A stretch of 9,935 bases of DNA, taken from assembly GCA_030595585.1 (NCBI GenBank), contig JAUVCY010000039.1, positions 1 through 9,935 on the forward strand, given 5' to 3'. The stretch is from Thermoplasmatota archaeon (GTDB lineage: Archaea > Thermoplasmatota > Penumbrarchaeia > Penumbrarchaeales > Penumbrarchaeaceae). This document shows positions 1-6,272 of the stretch, one piece after another; positions within the stretch are counted from its first letter, which is position 1; each line of letters starts with the position of its first letter. The position numbers and the translations under genes are program-made. The notes beneath the pieces are model-generated. The model was not told where the DNA came from, made no database searches, and saw only the letters and a list, made by a program, of their open reading frames with translations.

Positions 1-7
1 GCCAAGG

Positions 8-34
8 CCAATAAAATCTCTGATTTTATGATGG
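8..34. repeat. Inverted repeat 1 (8-bp perfect arms, 3-nt loop)
   Basis: ATAAAATC at 11-18 and GATTTTAT at 22-29 are perfect reverse complements around a 3-base loop. The stem extends outward to CCA (8-10) and TGG (32-34) past a 2-base bulge. Confidence 0.7.
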
Positions 35-77
35 GGTCAGCATTTGAGGGTCGTCAATAAGATGACAATGCTGACCC
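34..77. repeat. Inverted repeat 2 (11-bp perfect arms plus inner stem)
   Basis: GGGTCAGCATT (34-44) is the exact reverse complement of AATGCTGACCC (67-77). Inside, GTCGTC (50-55) pairs with GATGAC (61-66) through one G-T wobble around an AATAA loop. This gives a stem of about 17 bp with a 5-base bulge on one side. Confidence 0.75.
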
Positions 78-90
78 TCCCCTCCTCTGC

Positions 91-136
91 GCTTTTTTGC
101 TTAAGAAGTTAGCACATGTAAGCCTAACAAAAAAGT
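91..136. repeat. 46-nt hairpin repeat, copy A
   Basis: CTTTTTTG (92-99) and CAAAAAAG (128-135) are perfect complements, with TTA and TAA extending the stem inward. The first 16 bases match copy B at 266-281 with one difference, the right arm also matches, and both copies are 46 nt from GC to GT. The central loop has diverged. T6 appears on the + strand and, via A6, on the - strand. Confidence 0.7.
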
Positions 137-169
137 CCGAAAAATTTTAACAGGAAATTTTTCAAGGAC
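135..169. repeat. Inverted repeat 4 (13 paired bases)
   Basis: GTCC GAAAAATTT (135-147) pairs with AAATTTTTC (155-163) and, past a 2-base bulge, GGAC (166-169). The loop is 7 nt. It begins at the base where the preceding hairpin ends. Confidence 0.7.
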
Positions 170-211
170 CATCCAATTAAGAGGTCATCATCAGACAAGT
201 CTATTTGGATG
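170..211. repeat. Inverted repeat 5 (7-bp arms, long loop)
   Basis: CATCCAA (170-176) is complementary to TTGGATG (205-211). An alternative pairing of ATCATC (187-192) with GATGAT (208-213) would exclude it. The 28-nt loop makes this weaker than its neighbours. Confidence 0.4.
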
Positions 212-217
212 ATACAA

Positions 218-259
218 CCTAACTTTGACACTTATCCGACCTCATACGTCAAAGTTGGG
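218..259. repeat. Inverted repeat 6 (12-bp stem)
   Basis: CCTAACTTTGAC (218-229) pairs with GTCAAAGTTGGG (248-259). Eleven pairs are canonical and one is a T-G wobble, around an 18-nt loop. Confidence 0.7.
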
Positions 260-265
260 ATACAA

Positions 266-311
266 GCTTTTTTGTTTAAGAGATCATCTTCTATCGTCTT
301 AACAAAAAAGT
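266..311. repeat. 46-nt hairpin repeat, copy B
   Basis: CTTTTTTGTTTAAGA (267-281) pairs with TCTTAACAAAAAAG (297-310) with a single bulged T. It is the second copy of the element at 91-136, offset by 175 bp in the same orientation. The arms are nearly identical between copies, while the 15-17 nt loops are not. Confidence 0.7.
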
Positions 312-349
312 AAGGAAAATCAGAAAAGATTTTTCGTAATTTACTTTTT
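305..349. repeat. Inverted repeat 8, mutually exclusive with copy B
   Basis: AAAAAGTAA (305-313) is the exact reverse complement of TTACTTTTT (341-349). Inside, GAAAATC (315-321) pairs with GATTTTTC (328-335) with one bulge. Its left arm reuses bases 305-310 of the preceding hairpin's right arm, so in RNA only one of the two could form fully. Confidence 0.65.
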
Positions 350-363
350 GGACGCAGTCCAAA
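347..363. repeat. Inverted repeat 9 (7-bp perfect arms, 3-nt loop)
   Basis: TTTGGAC (347-353), a GCA loop (354-356) and GTCCAAA (357-363) form a perfect compact hairpin. Its first three bases are shared with the preceding stem. Confidence 0.7.
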
Positions 364-383
364 TAGTAATAGTTCTCCGAGGG

Positions 384-414
384 ATATTTGAAAAATGAGA
401 CATTTTTCATATAT
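384..414. repeat. Long AT-rich palindrome containing the TGAGAC motif
   Basis: TGAAAAATG (389-397) and CATTTTTCA (401-409) are perfect complements around an AGA loop. After one T-T mismatch, ATAT (384-387) pairs with ATAT (411-414). The core is almost identical to 9477-9495 at the other end of the window. Confidence 0.75.
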
Positions 415-415
415 G

Positions 416-436
416 TGTAAAATCTATAATTTTACA
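416..436. repeat. Inverted repeat 11 (8-bp perfect arms, 5-nt loop)
   Basis: TGTAAAAT (416-423) and ATTTTACA (429-436) flank the loop CTATA. It lies directly after the 384-414 palindrome and about 100 bp before the first gene, so it could be an operator-like site or the last member of the hairpin series. Confidence 0.6.
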
Positions 437-513
437 AACATTTGAACGGAGTTCTTGACAATTAAGAGATGAGCGTTTGTTATATGGTTTGGCATATGAA
501 GAAATTCCACCGG

Positions 514-526
514 AATATATTTATTA
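514..526 (+). promoter_or_regulatory. Possible TATA box for the gene at 536 (or 554)
   Basis: An AATATATTTATTA stretch resembles an archaeal TATA box. With the usual spacing of about 25 bases, transcription would begin near 543-546, downstream of the ATG at 536. That would favour the in-frame ATG at 554 or 566. A second candidate, TTATATGG around 480-487, would place the start near 510 and include ATG 536. Confidence 0.4.
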
Positions 527-535
527 ACGGGAACA

Positions 536-2101
536 ATGATTGCCCATAATCTCATGGTGGGAACAATGGTAGGAGTGACATCAGGTAGATTGGAAAGGCT
601 TGAGCGTTTCCTGGACGATCTGGACAACGTCAAGAACCCATATACGATAGAGGAACCTTTCAGGACCCTTTGGTTCAGGGTACATGGACAGGATCCGGGA
701 AAGGTATCAGATGGAGGAGAACTTCCGTCCCCCTCGGCTATGATCGATAGCGATGCATTGGGAACTGGCACGGATCGGGATGATATCGAGGTTTCACCCG
801 CTTCAAAGGAGAGTATCAAGGGGTTGGAGGATGGTTCCAAGAAGGGAAGGATCGAGATAATATCTCCGAAGGAGATCGGCCCCACCATCGAGATGAAGAT
901 CCAGGAAAAGAAGAAGGTAACTTTCAAGGCAGCCGTGGGCGATGACCTGAAAGCTGCCAAGACCAAAGAGGATGCTGCGAAGAGGCTGATGGATATTCAG
1001 AACGTGGCTTCCCCGTTGAAAGGAATGGGTGGGGACGCCGGAAAGATATACGACATGATCAAGGAGATGGCAGTATCCTATAGGGACGGATCCTATGAAC
1101 AGGTGAACGACCTGGCGAAGGAGATCGAGGATAGGCTGGATGAGCGGGAGTTCAGGAAGTCAGTATTCTTCTACCTCAAGGGAAAGATCGATGACTACGA
1201 GAAGGTGGGCGGAGACCTTACCCGGGCCCGGGAGAGCTACAAGGAGCTGGCCACCTCTTTCAAGGAACAGAGTAATGACTTCATCTCCCTTGTTGGAGCG
1301 TGCAACTCCCTGGTCGAGGATGCAGTTAAGGATATATTGTCGGAATCGACCTCGGTGGAGGTTGTATCGGTGAAGCCCCTCCCCGGGAAGAGTGAGAAGA
1401 AGGCGGCCACACCGCAGAAAAAGATAGAAAAACCAAAGGTCACTGTGAAGAAGATCATAAAGAAGCCCGCTCCAAAACCCACGCTCACCGTCAAGAAAGC
1501 CGTGGAGAAACCAGAGCAGGAGAAGCAGGATTTCGAGATGGAGGTCCCGGTGGAGGAGAAAAGATCTCCCGCCAAGGAGTCCCCAAAGGAAAGTGAGCCT
1601 CAGGTCGTATCGGACCCCCAGCCAGAGCAGAGACCGCAGGAGACAGATAAGGTGAAACCCCTGCCTATCATCAAGACAAAGGTTGTGAAGAAGAAGCTGG
1701 TCCCCCTGGTGCGCAAGACGGAAGTGCCAGAGGAGTCCACGGAACCAGAGCCCGAGACCACACCACCTCAGCCCAAGCAGGATGAACCGAAGAAAACCTC
1801 AGCACCTGTACCAAAGGTAGAACAAAAAGCATCTCCACCGAAAGAGACCGTAGTGGATCCTCAGCCGAAGTCCCAGCCGAAACCGGAAGATGTTCCTTCA
1901 GAGGCTGTCGATGGGGCTTTCAAGAAGATCCAGTTCGTCTACGATGTGGCGATGAAGATGCACTCAAGTGGGAAGGACGTATCCCAGATATTCGATATGT
2001 TGAACTATGCGGAGAAGGTCAGGGCGGAGGGGAACATGAGAACATATATCGGGGTCTCGGATCAATGCGAAACGATGGTCATTGAACTTCAGAACAAGTA
2101 G
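536..2101 (+). CDS. Hypothetical protein with Lys/Pro/Glu-rich linker between helical segments
   Basis: I do not recognise this 521-residue protein, and no enzymatic motif is visible. It has no signal peptide or membrane segment, so it is probably cytoplasmic. Residues 1-50 contain a charged helix (RLERLERFLDDLD) and a TLWFRVHG segment. Residues 130-270 are rich in predicted helix (KIYDMIKEMAVSYRDG, LAKEIEDRLDER, ARESYKELATSFKEQ) in a TPR-like or helical-bundle style. Residues 282-457 form a low-complexity linker of K, P, E, Q and V, with recurring TVKK/VVKK and DPQP motifs. Residues 458-521 return to a helical hairpin (FVYDVAMKMHSSGKDVSQIF). The C-terminal segment loosely resembles residues 170-205, suggesting a repeated module, which is inference. 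The start is uncertain: ATG 536 gives the longest frame, with in-frame ATGs at 554 and 566 and no good ribosome binding site. A role as a scaffold or adaptor is only a guess. Confidence 0.8.
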   Translation: MIAHNLMVGTMVGVTSGRLERLERFLDDLDNVKNPYTIEEPFRTLWFRVHGQDPGKVSDGGELPSPSAMIDSDALGTGTDRDDIEVSPASKESIKGLEDGSKKGRIEIISPKEIGPTIEMKIQEKKKVTFKAAVGDDLKAAKTKEDAAKRLMDIQNVASPLKGMGGDAGKIYDMIKEMAVSYRDGSYEQVNDLAKEIEDRLDEREFRKSVFFYLKGKIDDYEKVGGDLTRARESYKELATSFKEQSNDFISLVGACNSLVEDAVKDILSESTSVEVVSVKPLPGKSEKKAATPQKKIEKPKVTVKKIIKKPAPKPTLTVKKAVEKPEQEKQDFEMEVPVEEKRSPAKESPKESEPQVVSDPQPEQRPQETDKVKPLPIIKTKVVKKKLVPLVRKTEVPEESTEPEPETTPPQPKQDEPKKTSAPVPKVEQKASPPKETVVDPQPKSQPKPEDVPSEAVDGAFKKIQFVYDVAMKMHSSGKDVSQIFDMLNYAEKVRAEGNMRTYIGVSDQCETMVIELQNK

Positions 2102-2152
2102 GCAGATGGATATTTGGGCGAACGACCCAACGCATCACATGAATAGGTAACC

Positions 2153-2182
2153 CTTAAATAATTCCCGTTTGATAGTATACTT
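2153..2182 (+). promoter_or_regulatory. Candidate TATA boxes for the PKD gene transcript
   Basis: CTTAAATAATT (2153-2163) and TATACTT (2176-2182) both resemble archaeal TATA boxes. The first would start transcription near 2180-2185, so that both downstream hairpins fall in the leader. The second would start it near 2203-2208. Confidence 0.35.
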
Positions 2183-2191
2183 GTCCTGCAC

Positions 2192-2232
2192 CACAGGGCT
2201 TGAAAAATCCCGTGCTCCGCCCACCCGGCGGA
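2192..2232 (+). promoter_or_regulatory. Two adjacent leader hairpins upstream of a Shine-Dalgarno site
   Basis: CAC-GGG (2192-2198, bulged A) pairs with CCCGTG (2209-2214) around a 10-nt A-rich loop. It is followed at once by TCCGCC (2216-2221) pairing perfectly with GGCGGA (2227-2232) around a 5-nt loop. The second stem is GC-only apart from one pair and ends 7 nt before GGAGGT at 2240. This could modulate ribosome access, but no known riboswitch class is recognised. Confidence 0.4.
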
Positions 2233-2252
2233 ATCATCAGGAGGTAGTTGGA

Positions 2253-2369
2253 ATGGAAGCTGAAAAACCCTCAATTAGGGAAGATTTATCTACACGGTCC
2301 ATTATACCCAAAAGCCTAGTGGTACAGTTACACAGTACGAGTACTTGGAGGGAAACCCATGCGCAGTAG
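2253..2369 (+). CDS. Possible small leader ORF (38 aa) overlapping the PKD gene start
   Basis: ATG at 2253 is preceded by GGAGGT (2240-2245) with a 7-nt spacer, one of the better ribosome binding sites in the window. The frame encodes 38 residues beginning MEAEKPSIREDLSTRS and ending WRETHAQ. It stops at 2369, 11 bases inside the PKD gene, which begins at 2359 in another frame. The peptide has no membrane segment or recognisable motif. The overlap would allow translational coupling, in which ribosomes ending the small ORF reinitiate at 2359. The PKD gene also has its own GGAGGG at 2347-2352, inside the small ORF. It may equally be a chance frame in a leader, and the coding evidence is only the start signal and position. 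Confidence 0.35.
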   Translation: MEAEKPSIREDLSTRSIIPKSLVVQLHSTSTWRETHAQ

Positions 2370-5300
2370 TATTTTTGCCCTTATTTTGACCTTTGTGATG
2401 GTCTCGGTCGGCGTATTCGCCGTGATAGACATATCCTCGGACGACAGCGTCGTCCTGGGCGATGGAGCGGACGATGTTCTGACAAGAGCTACACTTCCGA
2501 GACAGAAGACCGAAGGCTACGATCCCCATACCACATGGGATCTGGAAAATTCGAACGAACCACAGAACCAACCATGGCACAACTGGACCAACTATCTTGA
2601 GGATTGGCCCCAGAGGGAGTTCTGGCTCAGGTGCAAGAACATGACCGAGGATTACCAGTGGTTGGATGATGTCAACTTCACAACCAACGGAGATGAGGTC
2701 GGCCTCTGCAAGGAGGATCTCAACCTCACCCAGACGCAGTTCGATCCGATGAACTTCTCCTATCCGAAGGTCGGACAGCAGTGGACTGCGCAGTACGATA
2801 ATTCCATGGGAGACATGGGCGTCGTTAACTTCACGATAAACCCCGTAGGATTGCTCCCAAGCGACGTGTGGACCAATCCCAACATGGGAGCATTGAAGGA
2901 GATCCATGTGTCGGTCATCGTTGACACGGATGGCGATTACAAATGGAAGGAACAGGAGGGGACCATAGAGGGCCTCATGAGGTTCGATTTCAATTACGAG
3001 GATACGCCTTACGATCCAATGGACCCAACAGGTACCATTGAACCCTATGTGACCAAAGCAGAGGAGATGTTCCTGACGCAGAGACAGGAAGAGGAGTTCA
3101 TGGACGGTGTGGGATACTGGATGGACATCAACGACGACGGATTCGCTGATATCCCCGGTGACATAGACAAAGGTAGGATATGGGTTGTAATGTACAGGAC
3201 AGATAACCAGCCATCCGACCTCAATAACCTGACCGTTGACCTCCTCATCTACTGTGGTTTTAACGAGAAGCTCAGCTGGCTTACGATCCCCTACAAACAT
3301 CCCGCCCAGCTTCCTTCAGCGGATACTGGCATTGATATGGGCTTCCCCGAGAACAGGGATAACAGCATCGATGGCAGGGAAAAGTTCGATACCTATTATC
3401 AGGACCCGATCTTCAACGATGAGTACCCCCAGATAAAGGAGGGGGACCTGATCACCTTTGACGCATCAAGATCATATGACCCACAGGATGATGTGGGCCT
3501 GGATGGTTTAGGATACGGACACCCGGACTGGCCGGGGCCGGATGACGGAGATGGGAACTTCAATATCGACGACGACTTCCCTCCCGATACAGAGGAGGAT
3601 TTCGGTGAGACAGATACCCTGAAATACAAATGGGAGGGTCAGACGAATATAAACGGGAACGATTATCGCGTCCCCATGGCATCAGGCTGGCAGAACAGCC
3701 CGGTCTTCGTTCACAAGTTCAGGCTGCCCAGCGTGGACTCGACCCTATCTGCAGAGGATCAGTGGCTCATCGTTAACGTCACATTGACCGTTCAGGATCG
3801 GGACATGCTTCAGGACACGCACACGATAAAGGTGCTTGTCTACAAATCACAGAACGCCCCCACGGTCTCCATCAACGTGAACCCCCAGACACCTGTTGAA
3901 TATGCAGGTAGGGAGACGTACATACTGGAGAACCAGGACGTTGAGTTCAACGGGTGGGCCTATGATCCAGATCCGAACTCGGAGCTCAGGTATGTGTGGA
4001 AGTTCGAGAGCCCATCAGGGGTCATAAATGAGATACCGCTCACCCCCAGGGTGGTTCAGCCCTTCGATGAGGTGGGCGATTGGAACATATCACTAACCGT
4101 GTATGACGGAGATCCGCTCGAGCTCAATACGATGTCAACTACCAAGAACTACATCGTTCACGTGATAGATAATGAGGATCCGGTTCCGGTGATCAGGGCG
4201 AGCCATAACCCACCATTGGCCTGGAGCTTTGAAAGCATGGACTCGTCAAATGGCAGGACCGTGCATTTCAACGGCTCGTTATCGTATGATCCCGATGTGT
4301 TCATCCCCGAGAGTGAGGAGGAGGGTGACGGATACTATGTCGGCCTCCCCGGATGGGATGAGGACGATGACCTTATGCCAGATTATCCATTGAAGTTCAG
4401 GTGGACATGGGGAGACTCAACGGAGACCCCCTGGTCCTTTACCTCCGAGGCGGATAAAGTATGGTACAGTCGGGGCGCGAAATCAGAAGAGGAGGCGTTC
4501 TGGCCGGTCAAGTTGTGGGTCTGGGATGGCAGGGAGCAGATCGAATCAATTCCGTTCCCGGTCTATATCAACCTCGCACCAACCGCAGACGCAGGCCCTA
4601 TAATGCCCATACCTGGAGCAGATGAGATCGAAGAGGGAATGGTAGTGGTCTTTGACGGAGTGGGGTCCTATGATGCAAATGACGATCCCAACAACGACGG
4701 CAAGAGGGATTCCCGGTACGTGGACAACCTCAATTATCTGTGGGATTTCGGCGACGGATCAAAGACCGAAACAGGCAGGATAGTGGAGCACATCTATATG
4801 GCAGCTGGCAAATATGTTGTCAGGCTCACGGTGTCGGATGGTGAATTTGCGTCTGACGATACCACGGAGATAAGGATAGTTCCCGAGAACAGGGCACCTA
4901 TCGGTGAGGTCACAATAACAGCCGATGAATGGATCGACAAGAACAACTACAAACTCTACACCCGCACTCACATGTCCTTTGACACCACGGAATCATATGA
5001 TCCCGACGGAATATTCTACGTGGACGACAAGCAGTCCACATCGCCTCTTGATGATCTCTACGGTCTTACCTGGGATTTCGGTGACGGATCACCCCCGGAG
5101 AGCAATCCTTACGTCGATCATCAATACAACGATAACGGGACCTTTGTCGTGACGCTGAACATGTCGGACAGGAAAGGAGCCGTTTGGGAGGATAGCTGGA
5201 CCATAATCGTCGAGAACCGCGCTCCCTTTGCGGTGGCCAAGATCGACATGGTCAAGCAGTCCATTGACGAACAGCCAATAATCCTCTCTGCCGAGGGTTC

Positions 5301-5631
5301 CTTTGACAGGGATGGTGAGATCGTGGGCTATTACTGGGACTACGGTGACGGCATCCACTCCGATGAGAACAAGGGGATAGACGGTTACGAGACCGGATAT
5401 ACAAAAGCGCATGATTACGAACAGGTGGGTACCTATTACGTTGAGGTATGGGTCAAGGACGACGACGGCAGGAACTCCGACGAGTCGGCGGTGATCCAGG
5501 TGATCATCTTCGGCGGATACGAGGAGCCAACTCCCGTAGGGGCCGAGGTAATAATCGGAGGCCTGCTTGGGACGGTTGCCCTGTTGGGCGTACTCTCCTC
5601 GTCATTTGTGTGGCTTAGAAAGAGGGATTAG
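2359..5631 (+). CDS. Exported PKD-repeat surface protein with C-terminal membrane anchor
   Basis: This 1090-residue protein is probably displayed outside the cell. It starts at ATG 2359 behind GGAGGG (2347-2352). Residues 4-22 form a hydrophobic signal segment after MRSS. Residues 1060-1086 form a transmembrane helix followed by RKRD, giving a typical stop-transfer anchor. At least six PKD-like Ig-fold domains are visible by their FDGSxSYDPD-type strand, near residues 365, 528, 635, 763, 872 and 974. The canonical WDFGDG or WDYGDG occurs at 795, 905 and 993. The earlier domains are degenerate (YKWEGQ, YVWKFESP, RWTWGDS). The N-terminal ~330 residues are not recognised. They carry acidic Asp-rich loops (VDTDGDYKWKEQEG, DINDDGFADIPGDID) that may bind calcium. 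About a dozen N-x-S/T sequons suit archaeal N-glycosylation. No protease or glycosidase motif is visible. Likely roles are adhesion, sheath or S-layer association. The peptidase gene follows after 29 bp. Confidence 0.9.
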   Translation: MRSSIFALILTFVMVSVGVFAVIDISSDDSVVLGDGADDVLTRATLPRQKTEGYDPHTTWDLENSNEPQNQPWHNWTNYLEDWPQREFWLRCKNMTEDYQWLDDVNFTTNGDEVGLCKEDLNLTQTQFDPMNFSYPKVGQQWTAQYDNSMGDMGVVNFTINPVGLLPSDVWTNPNMGALKEIHVSVIVDTDGDYKWKEQEGTIEGLMRFDFNYEDTPYDPMDPTGTIEPYVTKAEEMFLTQRQEEEFMDGVGYWMDINDDGFADIPGDIDKGRIWVVMYRTDNQPSDLNNLTVDLLIYCGFNEKLSWLTIPYKHPAQLPSADTGIDMGFPENRDNSIDGREKFDTYYQDPIFNDEYPQIKEGDLITFDASRSYDPQDDVGLDGLGYGHPDWPGPDDGDGNFNIDDDFPPDTEEDFGETDTLKYKWEGQTNINGNDYRVPMASGWQNSPVFVHKFRLPSVDSTLSAEDQWLIVNVTLTVQDRDMLQDTHTIKVLVYKSQNAPTVSINVNPQTPVEYAGRETYILENQDVEFNGWAYDPDPNSELRYVWKFESPSGVINEIPLTPRVVQPFDEVGDWNISLTVYDGDPLELNTMSTTKNYIVHVIDNEDPVPVIRASHNPPLAWSFESMDSSNGRTVHFNGSLSYDPDVFIPESEEEGDGYYVGLPGWDEDDDLMPDYPLKFRWTWGDSTETPWSFTSEADKVWYSRGAKSEEEAFWPVKLWVWDGREQIESIPFPVYINLAPTADAGPIMPIPGADEIEEGMVVVFDGVGSYDANDDPNNDGKRDSRYVDNLNYLWDFGDGSKTETGRIVEHIYMAAGKYVVRLTVSDGEFASDDTTEIRIVPENRAPIGEVTITADEWIDKNNYKLYTRTHMSFDTTESYDPDGIFYVDDKQSTSPLDDLYGLTWDFGDGSPPESNPYVDHQYNDNGTFVVTLNMSDRKGAVWEDSWTIIVENRAPFAVAKIDMVKQSIDEQPIILSAEGSFDRDGEIVGYYWDYGDGIHSDENKGIDGYETGYTKAHDYEQVGTYYVEVWVKDDDGRNSDESAVIQVIIFGGYEEPTPVGAEVIIGGLLGTVALLGVLSSSFVWLRKRD

Positions 5632-5660
5632 ATATCCCGCAGTCAGAAGGGGCGGAGCCG

Positions 5661-6272
5661 ATGACGAAAGTGATCATCACCGGCTTCGTTCCCTTCCATA
5701 TTTTTTCTCAGAACCCGGCACAGGCTGTAGCGGAGCATCTGGGCAAACGTTCTGATATCGATGTAGTACCCATTGTTCTTCCCGTTGAATATGGGAGGGC
5801 GAGGGAGATACTCCAGAGGGCTCTCAGGAAGAGGTCGCCTGACCTCGTGATATCCTTTGGGCTGAACGGCAAGATATCTCACATAGCCCTGGAGGAGATC
5901 GCCGTTAACATAAGAGGGTCTGACATTCCAGACAATACCGGCAATGTACGAACTGGTGACCCCATCTTGGAGGATGGCCCACTCGCCTATCGATCCAACC
6001 TGCCGATCGTCGAGATAAAGGAGAAGCTTCTGTCGGAGCGGATACCAGTCAAGGTCTCCTACAGTGCAGGTGTATATCTCTGCAACGAGATATTCTACAC
6101 CGTGATGCAGTGGTGTCAGGAGAGCGGATCAAAAGGAGGTTTCGTACACGTCCCCATGGCCACGGAGTATATCCCTGACGATCCGGAGATGACAAAAATG
6201 CCGAACATCTCCCTTGCGGATCTGAAGAGGGCCGCGGATATGATCCTTGATATCTCCGCAGGGCTCAGATGA
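5661..6272 (+). CDS. pcp: Pyroglutamyl-peptidase I (pyrrolidone-carboxylate peptidase)
   Basis: This 203-residue protein is a cysteine peptidase of MEROPS family C15, which removes N-terminal pyroglutamate from peptides in the cytoplasm. It has the usual family length (about 200-215). The N-terminal motif reads GFVPFHIFSQNPA (residues 8-20), close to the family GFxPFGGxxxNP. The catalytic triad can be assigned to Glu78 in LEEIAVN (family ERxAxN), Cys141 in SAGVYLCNEIFY and His163 in GFVHVP. The Arg that usually follows the catalytic Glu is Glu79 here. There is no signal peptide. GGAG at 5654-5657 or AGGGG just before it can serve as the ribosome binding site for ATG 5661. The gene lies 29 bp after the PKD gene and may share its transcript. 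Its last 8 bases overlap the end of pyrI on the other strand. Confidence 0.93.
   Translation: MTKVIITGFVPFHIFSQNPAQAVAEHLGKRSDIDVVPIVLPVEYGRAREILQRALRKRSPDLVISFGLNGKISHIALEEIAVNIRGSDIPDNTGNVRTGDPILEDGPLAYRSNLPIVEIKEKLLSERIPVKVSYSAGVYLCNEIFYTVMQWCQESGSKGGFVHVPMATEYIPDDPEMTKMPNISLADLKRAADMILDISAGLR

Larger units (their letters stand above)
1..535. other. Gene-free, AT-rich, hairpin-dense intergenic region
   Basis: No convincing coding region is seen on either strand. The stretch holds a run of inverted repeats that abut or overlap each other from about 8 to 436, listed separately below, followed by TATA-like sequences ahead of the gene at 536. It contains T6 and A6 tracts inside hairpin arms (93-98, 129-134, 268-273, 304-309), which on both strands resemble archaeal oligo-T termination signals. 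What lies upstream of position 1 is unknown, so the region could be the 3' end of a neighbouring transcript, a non-coding RNA locus, or a decayed non-autonomous mobile element. Confidence 0.7.
2102..2358. other. Structured spacer / probable 5' leader of the PKD gene
   Basis: This spacer holds TATA-like sequences (CTTAAATAATT at 2153-2163, TATACTT at 2176-2182), two adjacent small hairpins (2192-2214 and 2216-2232), a strong ribosome binding site (2240-2245) and a 38-codon reading frame. A TTGGG/CCCAA inverted repeat at 2114-2130 just after the preceding stop has no T tract and is a weak terminator candidate. The layout suggests transcription starting around 2180-2208 with a leader of 150-180 nt. 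Confidence 0.45.

Noticed and set aside
91..311. CRISPR-like repeats
   Set aside because: Only two imperfect copies spaced 175 bp apart with diverged centres. No spacer array and no cas genes.
1..436. Box C/D or H/ACA guide RNA, or a tRNA gene
   Set aside because: GATGA and CTGA-like strings occur but not in correct order and spacing. No ACA-tailed double hairpin or cloverleaf could be built.
2114..2130. TTGGG/CCCAA hairpin as a terminator of the first gene
   Set aside because: Only 5 bp with no following T tract, which is insufficient for an archaeal or bacterial-type terminator call.
2302..3300. 332-codon antisense ORF inside the PKD gene
   Set aside because: It is a shadow of a gene with clear signal peptide, PKD motifs and anchor. 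The translation has no recognisable domain and no start signal.
3604..3612. Third copy of the TGAGAC element inside the PKD gene
   Set aside because: Only the TGAGAC core matches. The A/T arms that define the palindrome are missing, so it is a chance match.
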